Below are positions 26,560 through 35,499 of a stretch of DNA of 64,000 nt, piece after piece (the stretch's first letter is position 1; every line of letters begins with the position of its first letter). Location: assembly GCA_016930695.1 (NCBI GenBank), contig JAFGGD010000045.1, positions 62,001-126,000 of the forward strand, read 5' to 3'. A program made the translations under genes and the position numbers. Origin of the DNA: Candidatus Eisenbacteria bacterium. Its GTDB lineage: Bacteria; Orphanbacterota; Orphanbacteria; Orphanbacterales; Orphanbacteraceae. The notes under the pieces were generated by a model. The model saw only the letters and a list, made by a program, of their open reading frames with translations. It ran no database searches and was not told the DNA's origin.

Positions 26560-27533
26560 AAGAACGGGACGGCCGCGTGCCCGCGAGAGCGCTGGTCACG
26601 GGAGCGGCGGGGTTCATCGGGTCCCACCTGGCGGAGGCGCTCGTCCGCGGAGGGTGGACGGTGACGGGCATCGACTCCTTCACCGATTACTACGACCCGC
26701 TCCGCAAAGAGAAGAACGTCGCCTCCCTTCTGCGGTCCGATCGTTTCCGCCTCTTCCGAGAGGATCTCCTCGACGCCGACACGGACCGCCTTTTGGAGGG
26801 GATCGATGTGGTCTTCCACCAGGCGGCGCAGGCGGGCGTGCGCGCCAGCTGGGGGACCGAGTTCGACCGTTATGTCACGGCGAATATCCTCGCTACGCAG
26901 AAACTACTCGAGGCGGCCCGCCGTTTCCCCTTGCGCCGTTTCGTGTTCGCCTCCTCTTCGTCCGTCTACGGAAACGCGGAGGAACTGCCGGTTCGAGAGG
27001 ATTCGGTGAAACGTCCCCACTCCCCCTACGGCGTCACCAAACTCGCGGCGGAACACCTGGGGCATCTTTATCGGATGAACCACGGGGTTCCCTTTACCGC
27101 GCTTCGCTATTTCACGGTGATCGGTCCCCGCCAAAGGCCGGACATGGCCCTCTTCCGCCTGCTCCGGGCCGCCTATGGCGGTGATCCTCTCCCCCTCTAC
27201 GGGGGCGGCGGGCAGACACGGGACTTCACCTATGTGTCGGACATCGTGGATGCGAACCTGGCGGCGGCGGAGAGGGAGGCGCCCCGGGGCGCGTACAATT
27301 TGGGCGGCGGCGAGAGGGTCTCCATGAACCGCTTGATCGAAATCGTCGCCCAGACGACGGGTCGCGAGGTCCCGGTCCTCCGTTCGGACTGGCAGAAGGG
27401 GGACGTGCGCGACACGTGGGCGGACTGTTCCGCGGCGCGGGAGGACCTCGGCTTCGTCCCGCGCGTTTCCTTGCAGGAAGGGGTGGAGAAGACGGCGGCC
27501 TGGTACCGGGAGGGGCCGGGGGCCGGGGGCTGA
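26556..27533 (+). CDS. NAD-dependent sugar epimerase, UDP-glucuronate 4-epimerase-like
   Basis: This is a short-chain dehydrogenase-type nucleotide-sugar epimerase with NAD loop GAAGFIGSHL (17-26), the catalytic serine region FASSSSVYGN and the YxxxK pair in SPYGVTKLAAEHL. The segment DSFTDYYDPLRKEKN and the motif FTVIGPRQRPDMA are typical of UDP-glucuronate 4-epimerases rather than GalE, so UDP-galacturonate is the likely product. At 325 residues it is standard. The ATGA overlap with the DUF2723 gene and its position suggest it supplies a sugar donor to this locus. Confidence 0.85.
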   Translation: MKERDGRVPARALVTGAAGFIGSHLAEALVRGGWTVTGIDSFTDYYDPLRKEKNVASLLRSDRFRLFREDLLDADTDRLLEGIDVVFHQAAQAGVRASWGTEFDRYVTANILATQKLLEAARRFPLRRFVFASSSSVYGNAEELPVREDSVKRPHSPYGVTKLAAEHLGHLYRMNHGVPFTALRYFTVIGPRQRPDMALFRLLRAAYGGDPLPLYGGGGQTRDFTYVSDIVDANLAAAEREAPRGAYNLGGGERVSMNRLIEIVAQTTGREVPVLRSDWQKGDVRDTWADCSAAREDLGFVPRVSLQEGVEKTAAWYREGPGAGG

Positions 27534-27536
27534 TCG

Positions 27537-28550
27537 ATGGAGGAACGTGGGCGCGCGAAGGAGCCGGTTTTTTCGGTTGTCGTTCCGGCATACAACGCCG
27601 CGGAGAGGATCGGCGCGGTGGTGCGCGCCGCCGGAGGGCAGCGCGGGTTGCGCGGCGAGACGGAGGTGATCGTCGTGGACGACGGCTCCTCCGACGGCAC
27701 CGCCGTCGAGGCGGCCGATGCGGGCGCGCGCGTGATCCGACAAGAAAACAGCGGACCCGCGGCGGCGCGAAACCGCGGCTGGAGGGAGGCGGCGGGCGAT
27801 CCGATCTTCTTCACCGATTCGGACTGCTACCCGGCGCCGGATTGGGCGGCCCGTCTATCGGCGCTCCTCCGGGAGGAGGGGGCCGGAGCGGCGGGAGGCT
27901 CCTATGACGCGGCCAACGGCGACTCTCTCCTCGCGGCGTGCGTGCAGGAGGAGATCGCCCTCCGCCACCGGCGGATGGGGCGCGAGGTTCGTTTCCTCGG
28001 CTCCTACAACCTCGCCGTTCCGCGGCGGGTGCTGGAGGAGACGGGTGGCTTCGACGAGAGCTACCGCCGGGCGAGCGGCGAGGACAACGACCTCTCCTAC
28101 CGGATCCGCGAGACGGGGCGCCGGCTTCTCTTCGATCCCGAGGCGCGGGTCGCGCACGAGCACCCCGAACGTCTCGGCCGTTATTTGAAGGAACAGGCGC
28201 GGCACGGGTACTGGAGAATGAAGCTGTACCGCGAACACCCGGAAAAGATGAGCGGCGACGATTACAGCGGCTTCGCCGATTTCATCGAGCCCCCCTCCGC
28301 CCTCCTCGCCCTCGCGTCGATTCCCTTCCTCGCCTGGGGACCGGCGCGGCTCCTCTTCGCCCTCTCGGCCGGTACGCTTCTCCTCACCGCCGCCCTCCCG
28401 ACCGCGGCGATCCTCCGGCGAAAAGGCGATCCGCGGCTCGCCGCCTTCCTGCCGGTCCGTTTCCTCCGCTCCTTCGCCCGCGGGATCGGCATGTCCGCCG
28501 GCGTCGCCCGCTTCTGGATCGGCGCCGGCCGGCGCGGAGGGGAGGGATGA
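27537..28550 (+). CDS. Family 2 glycosyltransferase with membrane segments
   Basis: This inverting GT-A enzyme has the N-terminal motif VVPAYNAAERI, the nucleotide-binding VVDDGSSDGT, a metal-binding TDSDC motif and the acceptor-side GEDNDLSYRIRE. The C-terminal third (about 245-325) holds two hydrophobic segments and a basic tail, so it is probably membrane anchored. ATG 27537 is three bases after the epimerase stop. The sugar and acceptor cannot be told from sequence. It overlaps the next GT2 by four bases. Confidence 0.87.
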   Translation: MEERGRAKEPVFSVVVPAYNAAERIGAVVRAAGGQRGLRGETEVIVVDDGSSDGTAVEAADAGARVIRQENSGPAAARNRGWREAAGDPIFFTDSDCYPAPDWAARLSALLREEGAGAAGGSYDAANGDSLLAACVQEEIALRHRRMGREVRFLGSYNLAVPRRVLEETGGFDESYRRASGEDNDLSYRIRETGRRLLFDPEARVAHEHPERLGRYLKEQARHGYWRMKLYREHPEKMSGDDYSGFADFIEPPSALLALASIPFLAWGPARLLFALSAGTLLLTAALPTAAILRRKGDPRLAAFLPVRFLRSFARGIGMSAGVARFWIGAGRRGGEG

Positions 28551-29266
28551 TGAGCGGCGGCGTGGTGGCGCTTGTTCCGGCGTGGAACGAGGAGGGGACC
28601 GTGGGCCGCGTGGTCCGGGAGATCCGTGAGGCGTTGCCGGGGGCGATGGTGGTGGTGATCGACGACGGTTCCGAGGACGACACGGCGGGCGCGGCGCGGC
28701 GCGCGGGCGCGGTGGTGCTCCGCCTCCCCCACAACCTCGGCATCGGCGCGGCGATGCAGACCGGTTACCGTTACGCCCGGGAAAAGGGATTCGACGCGGC
28801 GGTGCAGGTGGACGGCGACGGACAACATATCCCCGCCGAGATCCCCCGCCTTCTCGAGGCGCTCGAAGAGGGGGCGGATCTGGCGGTGGGCTCCCGCTTT
28901 CACGAGCGGGGGGATTACCGTTCCCCGTGGGCGCGCCGCGCCGGCATCCTTTTCTTCTCCCTTACGGTTTCCCTTCTAGCGGGCCGCCGTTTCCGGGACA
29001 CCACCAGCGGTTTCCGGGCGGCGAACCGCCGGGTGATCGAATTCTTCGCCCGCGAGTATCCCAGCGACTACCCGGAGCCGGAGGCGATCCTGATCCTCTC
29101 GCGGGCCGGCTACGCGGTGCGGGAGGTGCCCGCCCGTCTCAGGGAACGCGGCGGCGGCAGCTCGTCGATCACGGCGGTTCGCGGTGTTTACTACATGATC
29201 AAAGTTTTTCTCGCCCTCGTGATGGGCACGCTTCGGCGGGCGCCGCGCAAGGGAGGAGGCGAGTGA
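28547..29266 (+). CDS. Family 2 glycosyltransferase, polyprenyl-phosphate-sugar synthase-like
   Basis: The 239-residue GT-A protein has LVPAWNEEGTVGRVVREI, VIDDGSEDDT, the loop LPHNLGIGAAMQTGYRYA and the metal-binding QVDGDGQHIP. This pattern fits the dolichyl-phosphate mannose synthase branch, which charges a polyprenyl phosphate with one sugar for GT-C enzymes. It is followed by a DUF2304 protein and a GT39-like protein, a pairing I would expect for such a donor pathway. ATG 28547 and ATG 28550 are adjacent; either may be used. Confidence 0.87.
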   Translation: MMSGGVVALVPAWNEEGTVGRVVREIREALPGAMVVVIDDGSEDDTAGAARRAGAVVLRLPHNLGIGAAMQTGYRYAREKGFDAAVQVDGDGQHIPAEIPRLLEALEEGADLAVGSRFHERGDYRSPWARRAGILFFSLTVSLLAGRRFRDTTSGFRAANRRVIEFFAREYPSDYPEPEAILILSRAGYAVREVPARLRERGGGSSSITAVRGVYYMIKVFLALVMGTLRRAPRKGGGE

Positions 29267-29268
29267 CG

Positions 29269-29664
29269 ATGAGCCAAATCCAGATCGTCTCGATCGGCGG
29301 GTCGCTGGCGCTTCTGCTGATCATTCTCGAGTTGATCCGGAAGGGAAAACTGGCCGAAGAGTACAGCCTTCTCTGGATCGCCACCGGGGCGGTGCTGCTC
29401 CTGCTGTCGATCTGGCGGGGGATCCTCGATGCCTTTGCGCGCGTGGTGGGCGTCTATTACCCGCCCTCGGCGCTCTTTCTCGTCGGTTTCGGTTTCATGC
29501 TGCTCCTGATTCTTCACTTCTCGATCGTTCTGAGTCGTCTCACCCGGAACAACCGGAATCTGGCCCAAACGGTGGCCCTGCTCGAGAGAAAGCTGGAGGA
29601 ACGGGAGGAGGAAAAACGGGGAGGGGGTTCCCATGGCGAAGATGAAACGACCCGGGCCCGTTAA
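29269..29664 (+). CDS. DUF2304 small membrane protein
   Basis: The 131-residue product has three hydrophobic helices (about 5-22, 32-50, 65-88), a conserved KGKLAEEYSLLWI loop and a charged coiled-coil-like tail. This matches DUF2304 proteins, which are commonly found next to family 2 glycosyltransferases and are suspected to act as their membrane partners. ATG 29269 has GGAGGAGG at good spacing; GTG 29263 would overlap the previous stop. The last 32 nt overlap the next gene. Confidence 0.82.
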   Translation: MSQIQIVSIGGSLALLLIILELIRKGKLAEEYSLLWIATGAVLLLLSIWRGILDAFARVVGVYYPPSALFLVGFGFMLLLILHFSIVLSRLTRNNRNLAQTVALLERKLEEREEEKRGGGSHGEDETTRAR

Positions 29665-31822
29665 GGAGAAGCCTCGCCTGCCGGCTTTTCCCCGTTGGGC
29701 TTTCCCTGCGGTGATGGCTGCGTCGCTGCTCATCGGGTGGGGAATCCGCAACTTCGATCTCGGGGCGGATCCGCCCGCGTCGATCAGTTGGAGCCAGGGA
29801 CCCTTTACCGACGGCGCGGTGGTGGTGCACAACGCCCGCAACGCCGTTCTTTTCGGCGAGTGGATCCTGAAGGACGATTACTGCCGGGACGTCGCCCTCT
29901 TTCCGCTCTCCAACATGGCGGTCTACCCGGTCTTCCGCGCCTTCGGCGTCGGGCGCCGCCAGGCGGCGTGGCCGAACACGGTCTTCGGCTCCCTGTCGAT
30001 CCTTCTCGTCGCCCTCGCGCTCTGGGCCGCATACGGGAAAGGAAAGGCGCTTCTCTGGGCGGTCGCCGCCTCCTTCAATTATTTCCTGATCATGTTTCAG
30101 AGGATCCCCATCGCGGAGCCGGCGATGATCTTTCTGATGGCGCTCTCTTTCCTCTTCTTTTGTCTCTCCGAGAGGGGGAAACGGTACGTCATTCTCTCCG
30201 GCGCCTTCGCGGCGGCGGCGCCTCTCTTCGGCAAGGCGCACGCCTACTACTTTCCGGCGGTTCTTCTCGCGACGTATCTCCTGACGGGAGGAAAGCGGGA
30301 TCCGCGCCGGCGGAGCGCCCGGTTCGCCGCGGCGGGCATGGCGATCGTGGCGGCGCTCTGGTTCCTGTTGCTCTTTCTCCCCTACGGCGAATACATCACC
30401 GCCCACGTGCTCCACGAATCGGTGAACAAGCACGGGGGCGGAGCGGTGGCGACGATCCGTGCCGTGTTGCAGAACGCCGTCATCATGGGGAGCTACACCA
30501 AGATGAACGAGCGGATGCCGGCGGCGGCCCTGCTCGGCTTTTTCGGCCTCGTGGGGCTTCTCTCGCGCGGTCGTCGCTTTCTCACGGAGGAGCCGCCGGC
30601 CACGGTGTTCCTCTTTCTCTGGCTCGTCACCGGATGGTTCGCGATCGCCTTGGTGAAACTCCCGGCCCCCCGCTATCTTTCGGCGCTCGCCTTCCCGATC
30701 CTGTTTTTCGCCGTGAGCGCCCTGGAACGCTTGTGGGAGGGGAGGCCGATCGTCTGGAAGCACCCGCGTTCCCTTCTCGGCGGGCTGCTCACCGCGGGTT
30801 TGGTTCTCTTTCTCTTCTACCAACCCCTCGCCGCCTTCGGCACACTGACATTGGAGAAGCTGCGGAACTCGTCGTGGGGAATCGGGGTCTACGAGTTCTT
30901 CATTCAGAGAGAGCGCTACGACGAATTGGCCCTTTTCTGCCTGGCGGAGGCGTTGGTTCTTCTCGTCCTCGCTTACGGCCTCTTCTCCCTGCGCGGCATG
31001 AACCGACCCGTGCGCTTTCCCCTCAACCGGAAACGGGGGCGGATTGTCGCGGGCGTTCTGGGGGCGATTCTCCTCTTCTTGAACATCGGGAACTGGGTCT
31101 ACTGGGCGGAGACGCGCACGCACCTCGTGAGGGACGCCTCCCGGGACCTCGGCGACTGGCTCGGGCCGAACGCCCGCCTCATGGGGTCCTACGCCCCCAC
31201 ACTCGGTCTGGACAACACGATCCGCGTCTTCCCCTATTTCGGTGGCCTGGGGGACAAGGACGTCTTCCGTAAATACGGGGTCACGCACGTGGTGGTGGTG
31301 AGCCAGGGGGACCACGGGATCGTCAAGAACGACTACCCGTCGATCTTCGATGCGTGGAGCATGGTGCTTTCCTATCCGCTCATGAGCAAGTACTCCGACA
31401 CCATGGGGATCTTCCGGCTCCCTTCGGAGGTCGATGGGGCGAGGGTCAACGACTACGAACCCTCCCTCTTCGAGCGGGCGGTGGACGTCGCCAAGGAAAG
31501 CCGTTGGGAGGACGCCCTCGCGCTTCTTCAACGTTTCCGCGAGGAGAAGCCGGATAACGCGGACGGGTACTATCTCATCGGATTCATGTACAATGAGTTG
31601 GGCGGCACGGAGCAGGCGGAGGCCGCCATCGCGCATGCGATCGATCTCCGGCCCGAGCGTCCCGGATACGCTCTGAAGCTGGGCGAGATCTACGCCCGGA
31701 TGGGGCGTGTCGCCGAGGCGCGGGCTTGGATGGAGCGAGCCTATTTCATGAACCCGCGGGATCAGGCGGTGCTGGCGGCGCTCCAAAGCCTCGATCGAGC
31801 GGCGCGGAGCACTCCGCGCTAG
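29633..31822 (+). CDS. GT39-like membrane glycosyltransferase with C-terminal TPR repeats
   Basis: The 729-residue product has about eleven membrane segments and a first periplasmic loop (FTDGAVVVHNARNAVLFGEW) placed where GT-C enzymes carry catalytic acidic residues. A soluble domain follows, then two or three TPR-like repeats (about 610-725) with the pattern NADGYYLIGFMYNELGGTEQ. It resembles GT39/ArnT-type transferases using polyprenyl-phosphate sugars. ATG 29633 has GGAGGGGG upstream. The TPR tail repeats the architecture of the DUF2723 protein at 24238, which suggests a shared partner. Confidence 0.8.
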   Translation: MAKMKRPGPVKEKPRLPAFPRWAFPAVMAASLLIGWGIRNFDLGADPPASISWSQGPFTDGAVVVHNARNAVLFGEWILKDDYCRDVALFPLSNMAVYPVFRAFGVGRRQAAWPNTVFGSLSILLVALALWAAYGKGKALLWAVAASFNYFLIMFQRIPIAEPAMIFLMALSFLFFCLSERGKRYVILSGAFAAAAPLFGKAHAYYFPAVLLATYLLTGGKRDPRRRSARFAAAGMAIVAALWFLLLFLPYGEYITAHVLHESVNKHGGGAVATIRAVLQNAVIMGSYTKMNERMPAAALLGFFGLVGLLSRGRRFLTEEPPATVFLFLWLVTGWFAIALVKLPAPRYLSALAFPILFFAVSALERLWEGRPIVWKHPRSLLGGLLTAGLVLFLFYQPLAAFGTLTLEKLRNSSWGIGVYEFFIQRERYDELALFCLAEALVLLVLAYGLFSLRGMNRPVRFPLNRKRGRIVAGVLGAILLFLNIGNWVYWAETRTHLVRDASRDLGDWLGPNARLMGSYAPTLGLDNTIRVFPYFGGLGDKDVFRKYGVTHVVVVSQGDHGIVKNDYPSIFDAWSMVLSYPLMSKYSDTMGIFRLPSEVDGARVNDYEPSLFERAVDVAKESRWEDALALLQRFREEKPDNADGYYLIGFMYNELGGTEQAEAAIAHAIDLRPERPGYALKLGEIYARMGRVAEARAWMERAYFMNPRDQAVLAALQSLDRAARSTPR

Positions 31823-31853
31823 CCCCGGACCGAAGCGCCGGGAAGGAGGGACC

Positions 31854-32819
31854 ATGGAGGAGCTCCGGAAGGTCGAGAAGGAGGAGTTGGATCTGACGGT
31901 CCTGATTCCGCTCTACAACGAGGAGGCCTCTCTGCGCGAGCTGAAGGAGCGGGTGGCCTCCGAATTGGACCGCGGCGGCTACCGGGGGGAGATCCTCTTC
32001 GTGGACGACGGATCCCACGACGGCTCCTTCGAGGTGATCGAGGAGATGGCCGCCGGCGACGACCGCGTCCGGGCGATCAAGTTTCGGAGCAACTTCGGCA
32101 AGGCCGCCGCCCTGGACGCCGGCTTTCGCGAGGCCCGCGGCCGGATGGTGATCACCATGGACGCGGACCTCCAGGACGATCCCGCCGAGATCCCGAAGCT
32201 GATCGCGCGCCTCGAAGAGGGATACGACGTCGTGTCGGGGTGGAAGAAGAAGAGGCACGACCCGATCACCAAGACTGTGCCGTCCAAGTTCTTCAACCTG
32301 GTGACCGCCGCCGTCACCGGGATCCGGATCCACGACTTCAACTGCGGACTGAAGGCTTACCGCGCGCCGGTGGTGCGCGAGGTCCGTCTTTACGGCGAGC
32401 TGCACCGTTATATCCCCGCCCTGGCGGGTTGGAAGGGATTCCGCGTCGGCGAGATGGTCGTCACCCACCACCCGCGCCGCCACGGCCGTTCCAAGTACGG
32501 TCCCAAACGGTTCCTCGCCGGATTCCTGGATCTTCTGACGGTGATGCTCCTCACCAAGTTCACCGTCAAGCCGCTCCACCTCTTCGGGCTCGTCGGCTCC
32601 CTGATGGGCTTCGGCGGCGTGATGATCAGCCTCTACATGGTGTCTCTGAAGATCCGTTACGGGGACGTGCAGGGGCGCGTACCGCTCCTCTCCTTCGCGG
32701 TCCTCCTCATTATCATGGGGATGCAGTTCCTCTCCACGGGATTGCTCGCGGAGATGATCGCCAGTCGCCGCGCGGGCCAAGAGACGCATTACTCCATCGA
32801 AAGGCGGCTGGGCCGTTGA
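31854..32819 (+). CDS. Family 2 glycosyltransferase of the DPM1/GtrB type
   Basis: This is a polyprenyl-phosphate hexose synthase-like enzyme with LIPLYNEEASLRELKERV, FVDDGSHDGS, the loop SNFGKAAALDAGFREA, the metal-binding MDADLQDDP and the HPRRHGRSKYGPKRF segment. Two C-terminal transmembrane helices (about 240-265 and 275-300) match GtrB-like proteins that make undecaprenyl-phosphate sugars. All expected catalytic aspartates are present. It starts 31 nt after the previous gene with GGAAGGAGG as SD, and its stop overlaps the TTG of the next gene. Confidence 0.9.
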   Translation: MEELRKVEKEELDLTVLIPLYNEEASLRELKERVASELDRGGYRGEILFVDDGSHDGSFEVIEEMAAGDDRVRAIKFRSNFGKAAALDAGFREARGRMVITMDADLQDDPAEIPKLIARLEEGYDVVSGWKKKRHDPITKTVPSKFFNLVTAAVTGIRIHDFNCGLKAYRAPVVREVRLYGELHRYIPALAGWKGFRVGEMVVTHHPRRHGRSKYGPKRFLAGFLDLLTVMLLTKFTVKPLHLFGLVGSLMGFGGVMISLYMVSLKIRYGDVQGRVPLLSFAVLLIIMGMQFLSTGLLAEMIASRRAGQETHYSIERRLGR

Positions 32820-34378
32820 CTCGTCGCGCCTCTTCCGAGAGACGAAAGGGGGCCCCGGCCGCCGCCCGGGAGCCCTTTCCCGTCGCGGTCCTCCCCTGGC
32901 TGCTGGCCGTGCTCTTTCTCGCCGGGGCGCTCTTCCGCTTCGACCCGGACCTTTCCCTGAACGGGGACAACGCCCAGTTTCTGATCTTGGGGGAATCGAT
33001 CGCCACGGGACAGGGGTACCGCCAGATCAACGAGCCCGTTCCGCCGGCGCACACCAAGTATCCCTTTCTCTTTCCGCTTCTCCTCGCGGGAACCCATTTA
33101 ATCGCCCCCGGGAACGTCGTCGTCCCCAAGGTGTTGGTGCTCCTCCTCGGCGCGGGCGCCGTCTATCTACTCGTCCGTCTTCTGTCGTCCACGCTCTCCG
33201 TCCCGGCGGTCGCCGCCTGGGGGGCGCTCACCGCGCTCAACCCGCAGCTTCTCGACTTCTCCCATCAGGTTCTCTCGGAAATCCCCTATCTCTTCTTCAG
33301 CGCTCTCGCGCTCCTGCTCTTTGCCGTGTGGGAGAAGCGGGGGGGGAGGCGCGCTTTCGCGATCGCCGTGATCGCCGTCGTCGCCGCCTACTACACGCGG
33401 ACCGTGGGTGTCGCTCTCGCCGCCGCTTTTGTCCTGCGGCTCCTTTTTATCCGGCGTTTTCGCTACGCCGCGATTCTCGCGGTGGTTTTCGTCGCGGCCG
33501 TCACCCCTTGGGCGGTGCGGAACCGGACGGCGGAGGGAGGGGAATCCTACGTTCGCCAGTTCCTCCTCCAAAATCCCTACGACCCGGAGGGAAAAAAGCT
33601 GACCGCGGGCTACTTCTTCGGCAAGCGTGTCCGGGCGAACGCGGAAACATACGGCGCCTACGAGATCGGACGGTCGGTGGCGCCCTCTCTTTTCCCCCCG
33701 CTGAAACCGAAAAGCTTCGGCGGCACGGGATTTCTCTCCGCGATCGTGACGGTCATCGCCCTCCTCGGCCTCGTCCTCCGGCTGCGGGCGGGGCCGGGTG
33801 CGCTCGAGCTGTACACCGGGGCTTACCTGGCGATCTGTCTCGCCTGGCCGGAGGTGTGGGCGAGCATCCGCTTTCTGCTCCCGGTGATCCCGATGATCCT
33901 TTACTACTTCGGCGTCGGCGTCGTCCGGACGTTGGGAAGGATCCCCCGCGTTCCGATGAAGCCGGTGCTGGCGGTGCTCCTCTTCCTCCTCCTCGTCGGC
34001 GAGGCGGAGTCCAACGTGCGGGCCGGCTTCGCCCCGCGCGGCTATCCGGCGCCCTGGCGGAACTACTTCGCCGTCGCCGATTGGGTGAGGACCGAAACGC
34101 CCGAGCCCAGCGTCATCTGTTGCCGCAAGCCGTACCTCTTCTACGTGCGCGCGCGGCGTCGCACCGTTTCCTATCTGTGGTCCAGGGACCCGGACAGCGT
34201 GTTCGAGGAGATGATCGCCGACCAGGTGAATTACGTGGTGGTCGCCCACCTCTCGGCGACCACCGGACGCTATCTCGTACCGGCGGTTCAAAAGCATGAG
34301 GACCGTTTCGACGTGGTGCTCCACCTTCCCAATCCAGACACCTACTTGCTTCGCCTGCGCGAGGAGGAGCAACCTTGA
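32816..34378 (+). CDS. GT39-like multi-membrane glycosyltransferase
   Basis: The 520-residue protein has about eleven transmembrane segments. Its first extracytoplasmic loop reads NGDNAQFLILGESIATGQGY and contains the Asp expected in GT-C active sites. The conserved TVGVALAAAF and VTPWAVRNRT regions follow, with a short soluble C-terminus. It directly follows a GtrB-like gene, the classic donor-maker plus GT-C pairing. TTG 32816 overlaps the preceding stop (TTGA) and has AAAGGCGG upstream. The acceptor is unknown. Confidence 0.83.
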   Translation: MTRRASSERRKGAPAAAREPFPVAVLPWLLAVLFLAGALFRFDPDLSLNGDNAQFLILGESIATGQGYRQINEPVPPAHTKYPFLFPLLLAGTHLIAPGNVVVPKVLVLLLGAGAVYLLVRLLSSTLSVPAVAAWGALTALNPQLLDFSHQVLSEIPYLFFSALALLLFAVWEKRGGRRAFAIAVIAVVAAYYTRTVGVALAAAFVLRLLFIRRFRYAAILAVVFVAAVTPWAVRNRTAEGGESYVRQFLLQNPYDPEGKKLTAGYFFGKRVRANAETYGAYEIGRSVAPSLFPPLKPKSFGGTGFLSAIVTVIALLGLVLRLRAGPGALELYTGAYLAICLAWPEVWASIRFLLPVIPMILYYFGVGVVRTLGRIPRVPMKPVLAVLLFLLLVGEAESNVRAGFAPRGYPAPWRNYFAVADWVRTETPEPSVICCRKPYLFYVRARRRTVSYLWSRDPDSVFEEMIADQVNYVVVAHLSATTGRYLVPAVQKHEDRFDVVLHLPNPDTYLLRLREEEQP

Positions 34379-35499
34379 AAATTTTTGTGCAAACGATTTA
34401 TTTCCCTCCGCGCCTCGGCGGGATCGAGAACCACGCCTATTACCTTTGCCGCGGCCTCGCCCGGCGGGGGCACGAGGTCCGGGTGGTCACCTCCCGCACC
34501 GAGCCGGAATCGGCGGTACGGGAGCGGGAGGGGAACATGACGATCCGGCGGGTCTTCCTGCCGAACCGGAGCCCGCTCGGCTGGACGGTAAACGCCGCCG
34601 CCTCCTTTCCGGCCGCGCTCCGTGAGGGGTGGGGTGCGGAGATGCTGCACGCCCACACATTCCAGTCCGTGCCGCCGGTCCTCCCGGTCCGATGGCTCCG
34701 CCGAACCCCTCTGGTGGTCACCATCCATTCCTCCCATTTTCTTCGCATGGTGAAGAAGGCGCATTGGAGGGTGGTGTTCCGCGCGATGCTCCGGTCCGCG
34801 GACCTGATTCTCGCCACGAGCGACGAGTTGGCCGACGCCTGCCGCCTCGTGGCGCCTGGGAAGAGGATCGAGCCGGTGGTGAACGGGATCGACACCGAGC
34901 TTTTCCGTCCCGTGGAGCCGAGCCTGGAACGCGGGGAAGGAAGGCGGATCCTGGTCACCACGCGGAGGCTGGTGAAGAAAAACGGCGTCCGCTACCTGAT
35001 CGACGCCATGCCCGCGATCCTGGAAAAGAACGACTGTGACCTGTATCTTGCGGGCATCGGACCGGAACGGGAGGATCTGGACCGCCGGGTGGCCGGCCAC
35101 GGCATCGGAGAACGGGTGCATTTCCTCGGCGGCGTTCCGAACCGGGAACTGCCGGCGCTCCTCTCCTCCGCCGACGCTGTGGTGATCCCCTCGCTTGTGG
35201 AGGCCACGTCGCTCTCGGCGTTGGAGGCGATGTCCTGTGAGCGACCGATGGCGGTCTCCCGCGTCGGCGGGCTGCCGGAAATCATCGACGAAAGCTGCGG
35301 GGTCCTCTTCCGGAGCGGCGATCCCGCGGACCTGGCGGAGAAGGTGAACGGCCTCCTGGCGCGTCCCGAAGAGGAGCGGCGCGCCCTCGGAAGAGAGGGA
35401 CGGCGGCGGGTCGCGGGGAAATGGAGCATCGACGCCTTGGTGGAGCGCCACGAGGCGTTTTTCCGCGAGGTCCTGGAAGGGAAGAACATTCATGGGTAA
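34375..35499 (+). CDS. Family 4 glycosyltransferase
   Basis: This GT-B enzyme has FPPRLGGIENHAYYLCRGLA at the N-terminus, the linker VVNGIDTELFRP and the donor-site stretch PSLVEATSLSALEAMSCERP. The strand block RRILVTTRRLVKKNGVRYL is typical of the phosphatidylinositol mannosyltransferase-like branch. The 374-residue length is normal. The TTG start at 34375 is fixed by the four-base overlap with the upstream gene and by MKIFVQTIYFPP as first strand. It overlaps the following wecB-like gene by eight bases. Confidence 0.9.
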   Translation: MKIFVQTIYFPPRLGGIENHAYYLCRGLARRGHEVRVVTSRTEPESAVREREGNMTIRRVFLPNRSPLGWTVNAAASFPAALREGWGAEMLHAHTFQSVPPVLPVRWLRRTPLVVTIHSSHFLRMVKKAHWRVVFRAMLRSADLILATSDELADACRLVAPGKRIEPVVNGIDTELFRPVEPSLERGEGRRILVTTRRLVKKNGVRYLIDAMPAILEKNDCDLYLAGIGPEREDLDRRVAGHGIGERVHFLGGVPNRELPALLSSADAVVIPSLVEATSLSALEAMSCERPMAVSRVGGLPEIIDESCGVLFRSGDPADLAEKVNGLLARPEEERRALGREGRRRVAGKWSIDALVERHEAFFREVLEGKNIHG

